Of a stretch of DNA of 64,000 nucleotides, positions 36,401 to 45,700 are shown piece by piece; positions within the stretch are counted from its first letter, which is position 1; each line of letters opens with the position of its first letter. The notes beneath the pieces were generated by a model. That model made no database searches. It worked only from the letters and a program-made list of their open reading frames with translations, and was not told the DNA's origin. The DNA comes from a virus, in IMG/VR virus record IMGVR_UViG_3300032223_002784, positions 27,985 to 91,984 of that record; one strand, given 5' to 3'. Both the position numbers and the translations under genes were made by a program.

Positions 36401-36799
36401 TTATGCGTAGTACTCTTGTGCCTCTCGTGGAGTCGCAAGGCGAAAACCATCTTGTGTATCAAAAATTCTTTGAGCATCTGCTTCTGCCATTGCAACGAAT
36501 GGATGTTCTGTTGAAAAAGTATACCCTAGCGTTTGATAGGAATGATTGCTTCTTTCCATCTTTACTAGTACTGAGTTAGTTGTCTTCATGATCTTACTCT
36601 CTCTTTTCTTCTTTTCAATCTCTGGTACTTCAATTTCCTGCTTTTCAGTGTTTGTGAACTTGTCGTACATTTGGAAGGAAATTCCTTCTTCTTCAAGAAG
36701 TGCAATGACTTCTTGTTTTGTTTTAGATCCTTCGGTATCTACTCCGAAAGTCTCTGCGACTTTTCTTAGTTCTGTAATTTTTAGATCTGTAAATGACAT
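36401..36799 (-). CDS. Small protein with HeH/SAP-like N-terminal helix pair
   Basis: A 132-residue protein. Residues 1-45 (MSFTDLKITELRKVAETFGV, then TKQEVIALLEEEG) form a HeH/SAP-like helix-extended loop-helix. This motif often sits at the end of phage head proteins and can bind nucleic acid. The C-terminal half (SNHSYQTLGYTFSTEHPFVA, MAEADAQRIFDT) is like small neck or head-decoration proteins of actinophages, as I recall. I chose ATG at 36799 because AAAGGG lies eight bases before it. A TTG 18 bases upstream opens the same frame but has no such site. Confidence 0.68.
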   Translation of the reverse strand: MSFTDLKITELRKVAETFGVDTEGSKTKQEVIALLEEEGISFQMYDKFTNTEKQEIEVPEIEKKKRESKIMKTTNSVLVKMERSNHSYQTLGYTFSTEHPFVAMAEADAQRIFDTQDGFRLATPREAQEYYA

Positions 36800-36822
36800 G
36801 TATTTCCCTTTCGTCAATGTTA

Positions 36823-36831
36823 ATTATATCA
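36823..36831 (-). promoter_or_regulatory. Extended -10 promoter before neck genes
   Basis: The minus strand reads TGA-TATAAT, 24 bases upstream of the SAP-like gene start and just beyond the capsid hairpin. It would restart transcription after the hairpin. Confidence 0.5.
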
Positions 36832-36843
36832 GAAAATGGCTAA

Positions 36844-36865
36844 GGGGAGATATCTCTATCTCCCC
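36844..36865 (-). terminator. Stem-loop after the major capsid gene
   Basis: GGGGAGATA (36844-36852) pairs perfectly with TATCTCCCC (36857-36865), nine base pairs around a four-base loop that reads GAGA on the transcript (a GNRA tetraloop). It lies 20 bases past the capsid stop. There is no U-tract, so it may protect the 3' end of the capsid message rather than terminate it. Confidence 0.6.
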
Positions 36866-36885
36866 CGCCTTGCAACTAATTAATA

Positions 36886-38022
36886 TTAGTATGTATTGCC
36901 GCTTGCACCACCAGTTACATTTGCGCCGTTTGTGACGGAACCGAATGCACCTGAAGCTACTGTACCTGCAACCTTGATATTCTTAACGATAACGTGTGCA
37001 TCGTAGTTTTCCATAACGCAACCAACACGAATGAATAGTGTATATTCAATTGTGTCTTTCTTTGGCTGGAATAGACGATAAACTGTTACGTCACGCTTGA
37101 TACCAATGATAAAGTTCTGAGGGAATGTCAAGTGAACATCGCCATGCAAGCCTGAAGGGCTTGTATAGTCGCCTGCACGAGTTTCATCCATCAAAGGAAC
37201 GTTAATTACTGGGATACCAAATGCGTATGGTGTTACAGAACCTGGACCACCATCGTTAGCAGCAACATCACCACGAATAACGCCAGAAGCGATATCAAAT
37301 GGATTGAAGCCTGTTGAAGTCATTGAAGTAAGATTGAACAAGTAGTCTTGTACCAAGTTAGATCCTGTGAAGAAGCGAAGTTGGTTACGACGTTGCTTGT
37401 ACTTACGTGGCAATGTCTTGATTGCGAGGTTGAAGACTGACTTATCAAGTCCTACACCCTGTGCATCAACAACGTGTGCGTTGTCCAATGCGAGTTGACG
37501 GAAGCCCTTGAACGCTGAAAGCAAACCTGTGCTAGTTCCTGTACCGTTGATGAGAACATCCTCAATATCATTACCAGCTTGGGTAGCCATAAGACGTGCA
37601 ATGTGGTCTTCTAGATCTGGACCCTCAACGTTGTCTTCTAGAGACTCTGCTGAAAGTTCCCAGTCAAGGCGTAGCTTACGAGTTGTAAGAGAAACCTTGT
37701 TGAATGATGCAGCTGCGTTTGAAAACGCTCCAGCACCACCTGCGACACCTGTATAATCACGAGGATTATCTTCCTGTGCAACTGTCATGATGCGCTGTCC
37801 TACGGACACACGATCAATTTCAGTTGTGTTTGAACGCATGCGAATTGTACGAGCTGCCTTAGCAAGAATCGTAGCATCCCACATGTAGTCCAAGAAACGG
37901 TTAGCCTGATCTGGATAGAGAAGACCATTACCGCTTAGAGTAGCAGTATCTGTAGATGCTTGTACTGCTGAAGAACCTAGATTAGTAGTATCAATTACTT
38001 TTTGTAGAAGTTCATTACTCAT
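36886..38022 (-). CDS. Major capsid protein (HK97 fold)
   Basis: A 378-residue major head protein. The N-terminal arm and E-loop region contain LLYPDQANRFLDYMWDATIL and RTIRMRSNTTEIDRVSVGQR. The spine-helix region includes ELSAESLEDNVEGPDLEDHI and ATQAGNDIEDVLINGTGT. The A-domain is VINVPLMDETRAG and NFIIGIKRDVTVYRLFQPKK. This is the usual capsid order for this fold. It follows the protease-scaffold gene, has the strongest type of ribosome-binding site in the window, and shows slightly higher G+C codons, as expected for the most abundant product. Little cleavable N-terminal delta domain is present. The scaffold is instead attached to the protease gene product. Confidence 0.93.
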   Translation of the reverse strand: MSNELLQKVIDTTNLGSSAVQASTDTATLSGNGLLYPDQANRFLDYMWDATILAKAARTIRMRSNTTEIDRVSVGQRIMTVAQEDNPRDYTGVAGGAGAFSNAAASFNKVSLTTRKLRLDWELSAESLEDNVEGPDLEDHIARLMATQAGNDIEDVLINGTGTSTGLLSAFKGFRQLALDNAHVVDAQGVGLDKSVFNLAIKTLPRKYKQRRNQLRFFTGSNLVQDYLFNLTSMTSTGFNPFDIASGVIRGDVAANDGGPGSVTPYAFGIPVINVPLMDETRAGDYTSPSGLHGDVHLTFPQNFIIGIKRDVTVYRLFQPKKDTIEYTLFIRVGCVMENYDAHVIVKNIKVAGTVASGAFGSVTNGANVTGGASGNTY

Positions 38023-38053
38023 TTATTATTTCACCACCTTATTTTTTTTTAGA
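38023..38053 (-). promoter_or_regulatory. Strong leader/RBS of the major capsid gene
   Basis: The minus strand has AAGGTGGTGA at 38040-38031, eight bases before the ATG, preceded by an A-tract and TAATCT. This is nearly the same leader as that of the major tail gene at 33671-33705. It fills the whole gap between protease and capsid genes. Confidence 0.75.
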
Positions 38054-39451
38054 TTATTTTGTTAAGCTTTGTACACCGAGGAAGTGTCCTTGCCATATGC
38101 TTTTTTGGATTTTGAAATCCTCCGCTGGTCCCGAAAGATCAGTGGACTTCTTAACTGCAGTTGCAGATTCAAAACCTTTAAGTTGATTATCTACATAATC
38201 AATCTTGCCGTACATATCTGTAACTGACTTATTTAGTGCCTCATGCTTTTCTGACAAAGCAACATGTTCCTTCTTCAATTCCTCAAAAGAAGAGGTCATT
38301 TTAACTAGTTCATCGTTAGTTGCGTTGATAACCTTTTGTAGGTCACCAATTGTTGCTGTTTGTAGAGCATAGTTCTTTTCAATAGACTCACCAAAGAAGG
38401 TTTTCAGGTCAGTGACCATCTTTGTAAAATCAAGTGTATCTTCAACCTCAGATAGTTCTACAGCCTTTTCAATGGTTGTATCTTCTGGAGTTTCTTCTAC
38501 AGATGAAACTTCTTCGGCTGGAGCTTCAACAGCTGTGACTTCTGCCACCTCTGCATTTGTATCTTCTGCCATGTTATTTCCTCCTTCGTTGAGTGAAATG
38601 TCATCACTCTTTTTTATTTTTGTTCCGTCATGGAACAAAACCTTTTGCTTATCATCTTGATCTGGATAAGTATTAATAGTTGAATTGCTATCAATTGTGT
38701 TTCCTGGAGCTGCTGTTTCTGTAGCTTCGTGTGTAGAAGTTGGTGCATCATCTTTCTTAAAATAAGAATCAATCACTTTTTCAACTGCTTCAAACTTCTC
38801 TACATCTGCTTGTTCAACCCAACCAATGTTAGTCATTGAATCTCCACAAACAACACAATTCTTTTCAACTGCATCCGCTGTTGATGCTACTTCATCAGTA
38901 GTACACCAAAATACATTTTCAGTTACAATTCCCGCTGCCATTTTTTGGATAGAAAAAATATTTGCTAGAGGATTTGCAGGTGAATCAACTAAAGAGAGTT
39001 CGTGCAATTCATACTTATGAATTACTCTACGGCTATCTGATCCATCATCTGACTTTTCCATTTTAGCATCTACAATGTTTCCACCAATAGAAAATCCTGT
39101 ATATGTACCATCTAGGCATTTCTCCCATGCATCTTGTGCACCTTTTGAGACATATGCTTCAACAAAGATTCCATTATACTTTTGTCCAGACTCTGCGTCA
39201 AAAAAAGTATCTTCTTTGAAATTAAGCATTTTGCCAACTGCTGATGGGCCATGCATTTCACGAATATTTCCTCTGAAGTTATCAAATGCAGTTTTGTTAG
39301 CTTCAGCAGTGATAATGTCTCCATGCTTATCAAGATTGTCCAGGGAGGCAAAACCAGATACAGTTCTTTTTTCCTTGTTAACTTTCGCAATTGGGAAAGC
39401 CAAGGTCATTGTGTTTTCGCTGTTGTTCCAGTACGTCTTTTGAATATCCAT
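38054..39451 (-). CDS. Prohead protease fused to scaffold
   Basis: A 465-residue protein. Residues about 14-170 are an HK97-type prohead serine protease (family S78 in outline) with H67 (REMHGPSAVG) and S121 (TYTGFSIGG). The third conserved block is ELHELSLVDSPANPLA. Residues 180-205 hold a small cysteine group (FWC, NCVVCG) that could bind metal. After a Thr/Glu/Ala-rich linker, a coiled coil at about 360-440 (EELKKEHVALSEKHEALNKS) is the scaffolding part. The C-terminus (KIQKSIWQGHFLGVQSLTK) is basic, as in scaffolds that bind capsid. Fusion of protease and scaffold in one frame is known in other phages. Confidence 0.88.
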   Translation of the reverse strand: MDIQKTYWNNSENTMTLAFPIAKVNKEKRTVSGFASLDNLDKHGDIITAEANKTAFDNFRGNIREMHGPSAVGKMLNFKEDTFFDAESGQKYNGIFVEAYVSKGAQDAWEKCLDGTYTGFSIGGNIVDAKMEKSDDGSDSRRVIHKYELHELSLVDSPANPLANIFSIQKMAAGIVTENVFWCTTDEVASTADAVEKNCVVCGDSMTNIGWVEQADVEKFEAVEKVIDSYFKKDDAPTSTHEATETAAPGNTIDSNSTINTYPDQDDKQKVLFHDGTKIKKSDDISLNEGGNNMAEDTNAEVAEVTAVEAPAEEVSSVEETPEDTTIEKAVELSEVEDTLDFTKMVTDLKTFFGESIEKNYALQTATIGDLQKVINATNDELVKMTSSFEELKKEHVALSEKHEALNKSVTDMYGKIDYVDNQLKGFESATAVKKSTDLSGPAEDFKIQKSIWQGHFLGVQSLTK

Positions 39452-39461
39452 ATGTAAATAA

Positions 39462-39470
39462 ATAATAGCA
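39462..39470 (-). promoter_or_regulatory. Extended -10 promoter before protease gene
   Basis: The minus strand reads TGC-TATTAT, 11 bases upstream of the protease ATG. The start codon lacks a Shine-Dalgarno sequence, so the message would have a very short leader. Confidence 0.45.
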
Positions 39471-39502
39471 GAGGTTATGATTAACTCATAATTTAACTGA
39501 TA

Positions 39503-39844
39503 TTATTTTATGATTTTAGAGTTGATCTTTATGACCTTCTTTACATCTACCCCTTCAGATTTATATACTTTTATTTCTGGAGCCTGCTCTGGAACTCCCG
39601 CAATCCCATCATTGATGTTGTTGACATATGGGGTTTGTATATGAGAATCTGGAAGCACCCCTGGATCTGAAGAACTGTGGTGTGAGGCTAAACCACCAGT
39701 TATAAAGCCCATTACGGGGTAAATTAAGCCTGTAATTGACTTCTGGAAACCTGTAGCTGCCCACATTCCATATGAGCTTATAAGGGCTATTCCAAGCTGT
39801 TTTGCATCAGAGATATTAAACTTAAAGTGTTTTTTTAAACTCAT
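39503..39844 (-). CDS. Putative holin or small membrane protein
   Basis: A 113-residue protein that starts inside the last bases of the endolysin gene (four-base overlap). Two moderately hydrophobic stretches, about 15-33 (KQLGIALISSYGMWAATGF) and 35-53 (SITGLIYPVMGFITGGLA), could cross the membrane. A hydrophilic, basic tail ends VKKVIKINSKIIK. Coupling to an endolysin and the two-segment layout fit a class II holin. The hydrophobicity is not strong, and a minor head protein cannot be excluded. Confidence 0.6.
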   Translation of the reverse strand: MSLKKHFKFNISDAKQLGIALISSYGMWAATGFQKSITGLIYPVMGFITGGLASHHSSSDPGVLPDSHIQTPYVNNINDGIAGVPEQAPEIKVYKSEGVDVKKVIKINSKIIK

Positions 39845-40689
39845 AACGCTCCCTTTAAATTGTCATAGACTATTTGTGGAACTACTCCACCTTTAACTAT
39901 AATGCCTAGCTTTGCATCAAATTTTGTTAATCCCACCTTTGTTTGAACATTCATCGTTCCTGTTGCATACTTAGGGTCAAGTAGTTTCTTTTTGACTAGT
40001 GCCTTCTGTATTGTTAAAACTGCATCATTTGTCTGGCCTATTGCAAAAGAGTTTTGTGATGAAGGAAATGGTGGGGCAATAAATACTGTTGTTGATGTTG
40101 TGGTTTTAGTACTGGTTGTAGTTCCTGTATGCATAACCCCTGTAGTACCTGCAACTAAGGCTCCTGCTGTACCTACTGCTGCTGTAGTTTTCTTACTTTT
40201 AGAAACAGCAACAGTTGGTTTTACTATAACTGGATATTTTGGCCTTATTACTGCAATTACAAAAAGATAATTTCTATGAACTCTCCAACAACCTTCTTGG
40301 GTTGGATCATTTGGATTCCCAGTATTAAAAGCAATTGCGGAAAATCCTCCAGGGCTTGCTGCCTCACATAACTCTACATGATCTGCTACTCCATCGCCAT
40401 TCCAGTCATACATGACCAAATCGCCTGGTTGCATTTGAAATTTATTAACAACCATACCTTGTCTCTGAAACCATGTAAGTGCTGTGGGATTATAAGAAAA
40501 GCCTTTTGTAGTTTGTGCAGCAATTAAATGAGATAAACCCAATTGTCCAAAACACCAACTAATTCCCATTGCACAATAAGGAGCATTAGGAACTCCATAC
40601 CAAATTCCATATGGATTTTCATTTCTTGCTCCTTCATGAAAACCTATTTGGCTTCTAGCAACGTTTAAAACATCTAGGGCAGTAGCCAT
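39841..40689 (-). CDS. Endolysin: CHAP-type hydrolase plus peptidoglycan-binding domain
   Basis: A 282-residue peptidoglycan hydrolase. Residues 1-160 form a CHAP-like cysteine amidase/peptidase with the nucleophile C39 (APYCAMGISWCF) and H104 (VADHVELCEA). PGDLVMYDWNGDG lies between them as in the family. A Thr/Ala-rich linker (about 165-215) leads to a C-terminal PG_binding_1-type domain (SFAIGQTNDAVLTIQKALVK, then VGLTKFDAKLGI). It would cut cross-bridges of the host wall. No signal peptide is present, so release needs a holin, and the overlapping downstream gene is a candidate. It sits between portal and protease, which is not the usual place for lysis genes. Confidence 0.85.
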   Translation of the reverse strand: MATALDVLNVARSQIGFHEGARNENPYGIWYGVPNAPYCAMGISWCFGQLGLSHLIAAQTTKGFSYNPTALTWFQRQGMVVNKFQMQPGDLVMYDWNGDGVADHVELCEAASPGGFSAIAFNTGNPNDPTQEGCWRVHRNYLFVIAVIRPKYPVIVKPTVAVSKSKKTTAAVGTAGALVAGTTGVMHTGTTTSTKTTTSTTVFIAPPFPSSQNSFAIGQTNDAVLTIQKALVKKKLLDPKYATGTMNVQTKVGLTKFDAKLGIIVKGGVVPQIVYDNLKGAL

Positions 40690-40692
40690 TTG

Positions 40693-42282
40693 CTATGCCT
40701 GTTGTCTTCCCTCACCTTTAGCATTTCTAGCTGTTCCCATTTTATCTGGAGCATTTAGAACTCTATCTTGGCTTCTTGTTTTATTACCACTGGCATCTGA
40801 TGCAGCATCTTGTGCAACTTTAGGATTAATAATAAGAACATCATCTCCACCTTCAAGTGGGGCCATGCCACGACGTGAACGAACTTCATTTGGAGTAATA
40901 ACTTGATCTTTAAGATAACGATCATCAATTCTTGATTGAGTTTCTTCATCTGTCAATGCAAGTTCATTAAATCTTAAAGTAAATGCATCAGTAAATTCTC
41001 TGATAATTAAATTAATTTTATGTTCAAGTTCTTCTTGTCTTGGACGACAAACTTGCTCTTTAAATGTTTTATCTGCATCTTTAGCATTTGCAAGAGATAC
41101 ACCTTGTGGCATACCAATTTTGCTAATAGGCACTCTGTGAGCAATAAGAATACGGTCTCTATTTTCTACTGCATAATTCTTGAATGAAGAGTCTTGAACT
41201 CCCGCCTCAACAGGATCCATCTTAAACTCTACACGGCCTTGCTCTCCATCCGATGGAAGAGGAATATAAAGTGTTCTGTGATTTCTTCCCTTAAGCCCTG
41301 TTTGAAAGAATTCAAGAAGTTTACGCTCTGAATCAGCAGTAAGCTTTGCACCCTTTACAGTAATAATATAGCGAGGCACTGCTTTATTCTCAAAATAATC
41401 AAGATTAAATCTTTGAGCAAATTCATCTCCCGCAACAGCATTCTTTGCAGAAAGAACATCGGGAACTCCATAGTATGTGTTAGATGGAGTAAATACTTTG
41501 AAGTGAATAACTTCATTTGGCTGAGGGTCTGTTCCAATTTGATCTGGAGTTTCTGTATCTCCAAAATTTCTAAAAAATGTATAGCGATTATATACGACCT
41601 GAACAAAACCATCACGGTGACGACGGATTCTCATAGTTGTTGTTGGAATATGACCAAGATATCCAATCTTTCCAGTTGCAGTTCTACCAACTTCAAGATA
41701 AGCATTTCCTGTTGATTCAAGATCAATAAAAACTTTTTTCATGTTTTCAATAAAAGAATCATCTGAATTCATTGACTCAAGATAATCTCTTAGTTGTACT
41801 TTTGAATCTTCAATTCTTGAACGGATTTTATCAAGCTTCTTTGGATTATCCATAGCCTCTTCAACCTTCTTGGTTGTAGCCCATGTCTCTTCAAATTTAT
41901 ATCCTAGTCCAACTACGTTGGCTGCTTTAGCATTTACTGCTGAGTGATGGTATGGAGATACATCATATAGTTGTGCTAAATATAAAAGGTTATATGGAGG
42001 TTGTACAATTTGAAATAATGAATAACCAGTAAGGTCTAGTGGGTCAAGCTTTTTAGACTTTGCATCATCCCGCCCCGTAAATGATTTTTCTAGTCTTGTC
42101 GCATTACGACGGAGGTTAGGATTAATACCCTCCATCTTACGAATTTCATCCCATGATTTAGAAAATGGATCTTCATAGGCTTCTCCTGATGCACCGTTCA
42201 TTCCAAAGTCTACATTTGATCGGATTTGAACTTCATTTTTTTCATCATCAAAATCATTAACAACGGTTACATTATGATCCAT
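40693..42282 (-). CDS. Portal protein
   Basis: A 529-residue portal that forms the DNA channel at one head vertex. Recognisable parts are LYLAQLYDVSPYHHSAVNAK in the clip region and DLESTGNAYLEVGRTATGKI. The long segment EVIHFKVFTPSNTYYGVPDV follows, typical of portals of the HK97/PBSX type. The C-terminal part includes RFNELALTDEETQSRIDDRY and ITPNEVRSRRGMAPLEGGDD, another portal hallmark. The end is basic and disordered. It overlaps the stop of the 115-residue gene upstream by one base and precedes the endolysin gene by three bases. Confidence 0.9.
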   Translation of the reverse strand: MDHNVTVVNDFDDEKNEVQIRSNVDFGMNGASGEAYEDPFSKSWDEIRKMEGINPNLRRNATRLEKSFTGRDDAKSKKLDPLDLTGYSLFQIVQPPYNLLYLAQLYDVSPYHHSAVNAKAANVVGLGYKFEETWATTKKVEEAMDNPKKLDKIRSRIEDSKVQLRDYLESMNSDDSFIENMKKVFIDLESTGNAYLEVGRTATGKIGYLGHIPTTTMRIRRHRDGFVQVVYNRYTFFRNFGDTETPDQIGTDPQPNEVIHFKVFTPSNTYYGVPDVLSAKNAVAGDEFAQRFNLDYFENKAVPRYIITVKGAKLTADSERKLLEFFQTGLKGRNHRTLYIPLPSDGEQGRVEFKMDPVEAGVQDSSFKNYAVENRDRILIAHRVPISKIGMPQGVSLANAKDADKTFKEQVCRPRQEELEHKINLIIREFTDAFTLRFNELALTDEETQSRIDDRYLKDQVITPNEVRSRRGMAPLEGGDDVLIINPKVAQDAASDASGNKTRSQDRVLNAPDKMGTARNAKGEGRQQA

Positions 42283-42629
42283 TATGCTAGCCCCATTTCT
42301 CTTTGCTCTTTAATAAATTCCATCATTGCTGGCAAATCTTGAGGATCTGGTACTAAGCCCATTTCCATTCTTTTTCTTTGTTCAGCTAACTCTTCATCAG
42401 TTACTGGTCTATGTCCTGAAAAAAATATAGGTTTTCCTTCATTCAGTCCATACCCAACTGCTGCATCTTTTAACTTTTTAATCTGACGCAAATCACCTTT
42501 AACTGAAGGTATACTTAAATACCCGCCCTCATCATCCATAATCAAAGTATCGTCTGGCATCTGCCACATATACATTCCCCAGTTGACCTCATCAACTGAC
42601 GTTATCTTCATTGGATTTGTAGGTTTCAT
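42282..42629 (-). CDS. Hypothetical protein upstream of portal, possibly leaderless
   Basis: A 115-residue protein that I do not recognise, reading MKPTNPMKITSVDEVNWGMY and ending EFIKEQREMGLA. It sits where a terminase gene would be expected but lacks ATPase or nuclease motifs. I choose the ATG at 42629. The frame extends 12 codons upstream but has no ribosome-binding site there, and an extended -10 (TGG-TATTAT) ends seven bases before this ATG, which places the transcript start on the start codon. It overlaps the portal start by one base and may be a portal or packaging accessory protein. Confidence 0.65.
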   Translation of the reverse strand: MKPTNPMKITSVDEVNWGMYMWQMPDDTLIMDDEGGYLSIPSVKGDLRQIKKLKDAAVGYGLNEGKPIFFSGHRPVTDEELAEQRKRMEMGLVPDPQDLPAMMEFIKEQREMGLA

Positions 42630-42635
42630 ATACAC

Positions 42636-42644
42636 ATAATACCA
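42636..42644 (-). promoter_or_regulatory. Extended -10 promoter giving a leaderless portal-operon transcript
   Basis: The minus strand reads TGG-TATTAT. The expected start of transcription, seven bases past the -10, coincides with the A of the ATG at 42629. No Shine-Dalgarno sequence exists for that gene. Confidence 0.5.
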
Positions 42645-42723
42645 TTTTATTCGGCTAAAGCACAAATAATAGCCATCAAACTACCATTATTTTATAATTA
42701 AATGATGTTTTATGCCAAAGTAA

Positions 42724-42749
42724 TAGGCCCCACATTTCTGTAGGGCCTA
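42724..42749 (-). terminator. Stem-loop after the 1,269-residue structural gene
   Basis: TAGGCCC (42724-42730 region) pairs with GGGCCTA (42743-42749), about seven to eight pairs, 19 bases past the stop. No U-tract follows on the minus strand. It separates the fibre block from the portal operon and resembles the hairpins after the capsid and tail genes. Confidence 0.55.
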
Positions 42750-42767
42750 TGTTAAAGAGTTAATCTT

Positions 42768-45700
42768 TTATGCTTGTGCTTCGGTCCAAGATATGCGACC
42801 AAGTACTGCTTGTGATGTTGTTGAAAGGTTAGTTACAACAATTGTCAGTGTATCTGGTCCATCTGGGTAAACTCCAGCGTTTGAGTATCCAAATCCTCCA
42901 CCTTGTAGAGAATTTCCAAGGTCACGGACTAAAGAAATATCTGAAGTTCCTGTACTTGAAACAAAGAATCCTCCAGTTCCTTCTCCTCCAAATACTGTAA
43001 CGTTGTTACCTGCATAGTCTGCAATTTGTGCAAGACTTGAGCTTGGTACGTTGACAGCATTTCTAACAGAGTTTGTCCATGCAATATTCGTCAATGTAGA
43101 AGAAGACCCTGGATTAATTACTGGAACTGCATTTAAGAATGCTTGTACAAGAACGTTTCCAGTCGTTGTACCTACAAGACTAATATCAAGTGTCTTGAAT
43201 ATAAGTTGCATTCTATTAATAAGTTCACGAGTGCCTAGGGCACCTGTAATACCATTATCAACCGATGGGGCTACTCTTAGTGAGAATAGTGCTTTTGCAT
43301 TTCCACCTGATAGTGAATATGAATTTGTTCCACCTACGGTAACAGAGTTGTTAAGAACAATGTGGGTAGAATCTGTAACAGAAACAACATATGTTCCATC
43401 TGGTATAGACCCCGTACCTGCTGTACCAGTAGTGATAACCATTCCAGGAACAATGTTTGTATTGGCTGCTGATAGAGTTAGTGTAGTAGATGCAGTTGCA
43501 GTAACGTTTGCAATTGTAACTCCACCATTTGGAGCAAGCGTTGTTGATTGAGTTTGTCCATAGTTAAATACAAGAGACTTATCATCATCATAGCGACCAT
43601 CCATAATAACCGAAGTACCCCAGTGTGAAAGCCCTGGGCCATATGTAGGATATGCAAGCTCTACAACTACTGGAGATGTAGCAACATATGAGTATGTAAG
43701 ACCGCTTGTTGTTGTTGAACCTGTTGTTCCGCCATATGCTAGTGGTGGGAAAATTGCATTTCCTGTAGGGTTAATTACTGCACCATTTGAAAGAGTTAAA
43801 ACAGATCCAACAATTGCTTGAATGAATGTGCCCTCTGGGAATGCTGGGTGAATAATTCTTTGTCCTACTTGAAGACCTAGAATTGAACCAGCTGTTACCG
43901 TATTAGATCCAGCAGCACCGCTTGAGAGTGCTACAGAAGTGTTTCCACCTTGAATACGAGTACATCCAGTAAATGTTAATGTTGTCTTTCCAGTGTAGTT
44001 AATAGCTTCATAGGACTGTGCAGCAATATTATTTGTACTTCCTGGTCGGATAATCAAAGTTCCAGAAGATGGAAAGTTTGTCGTATCTGCTACGTTGATA
44101 ATTGTATCTGTAGAACCAATCTGTGAAGTAAGGATTGTATATGGAGCAATTGTTGCTGATTCATAACGTGCTGGCAAGTTAGCAGAACGTGCCCAAGCCA
44201 TATTATTATTGTTGTTATTTGGAAGTCTTGTGACCCAAATAATCTTACCCTTAGCTCCTCTGAATCCCCAACGAATAGATCCAGCACCATACCATGAAAA
44301 ATCAATAAAGAACATCTGCATCCTAGAAAGATCTAAGTTGTATCCTGATGGGCCTGCTCCGTCAAGACGATCAATTGTAAATGCATCCTGGCGAACTTTT
44401 GCATCAATTGTTTTTGTAACAATTACGTTTGAAGCAGATGCACCACGATATTGAGATGAAAGTGTTAATGATGTGTCAGACCCAATATCTTGAATCTTGT
44501 ATGACATACCACGAATAACAATCCAGTCACCTGCAGCAACTTGCTTATTAAACAATGTTGGAAAGTTTGTTGATCCTGTTATAGTAGTTGAGCCTTGTGT
44601 AACAGAAACACGACCAGAAATCTGATATGTTGAATAACGACGAACAGTATAAAGATTTTGTCCATCATACTCAAAGAATGCACCGTTTTGATTGTCATAA
44701 ATGCCAAGTCTAGTAACGGCTCCGTTCCAATTTGTTGCTGAAACATAGGCTGGGCCAGTTGCTTGAGTTGTGGCAAGTGTTGCTATAGCAGTAATTAAGA
44801 ATGTATTGTAATTAACAATTCCCGAAACCGCATAATAGCCATTATATCCATTATCTGTTGAACCAGAAATTGCAATTTCATATCCTGGTTGTAAATTGTG
44901 TTTTTCTTTAACTGTTACAGTAATTGTAGATCCTACTGCAAGTCCAGTTGATGACATATTATCAACATTAAGTGTTGGTTTTAGAATTGTGCCAGAGGAC
45001 ATTGTAATTCCCTTGCCTGATTGATATCTAAAATAACGACGTGTTTGACGAATAAGAGTATTATTATTTGATCCCGCATTTGATTGGAAAAGAATTCCGC
45101 CATCAAAAGCTCTATGTTGAACTTGTCCTTGTGGACGCATAAATACTGCTGAGCTAAATACATAGGATGTAGCAGTAACTGCTGCTGTCAAAGGTTGATT
45201 TAAAGTAACGATTGTTTGAGTTGCACCAACTGTAGTATTAGTAACAAATGCTGATGTTGGAATACCTACTCCAGATACAGTCATTCCTGGAACAATTCCA
45301 GATGTTGATGTCACAACAAAAACGCTTGAACCAATAGCTCCTGCAGTTCCAGAAGCTGCTACTGCTGTAGCTGTTGTGGATGCGGTTACAGTTCCAGATA
45401 CGCCTGCGGGGGTGTAATAAACAAACTGCGTTGGACTATTGATTGTTGCAACAGCAAAGTTACCATTAAGTGCGGTAACTCCAGTAACACCAGCTATAGC
45501 GATTTCATTTCCGATTGAAAGTCCATGAGGAATTGTTGTTGTTACAACTACTCCTTGTGTTGCTGAAAATGTTGTTGTTCCTGATGTTAAGCTTGTGATT
45601 GTTGGAGCTGTCCCAATTTGTGAATTAGAAAAGTATGCTTCTTGAATAATAAGAGATCTTCCTGAATCATATATGGATGATGAGGCAAATGTAGTAGAAA

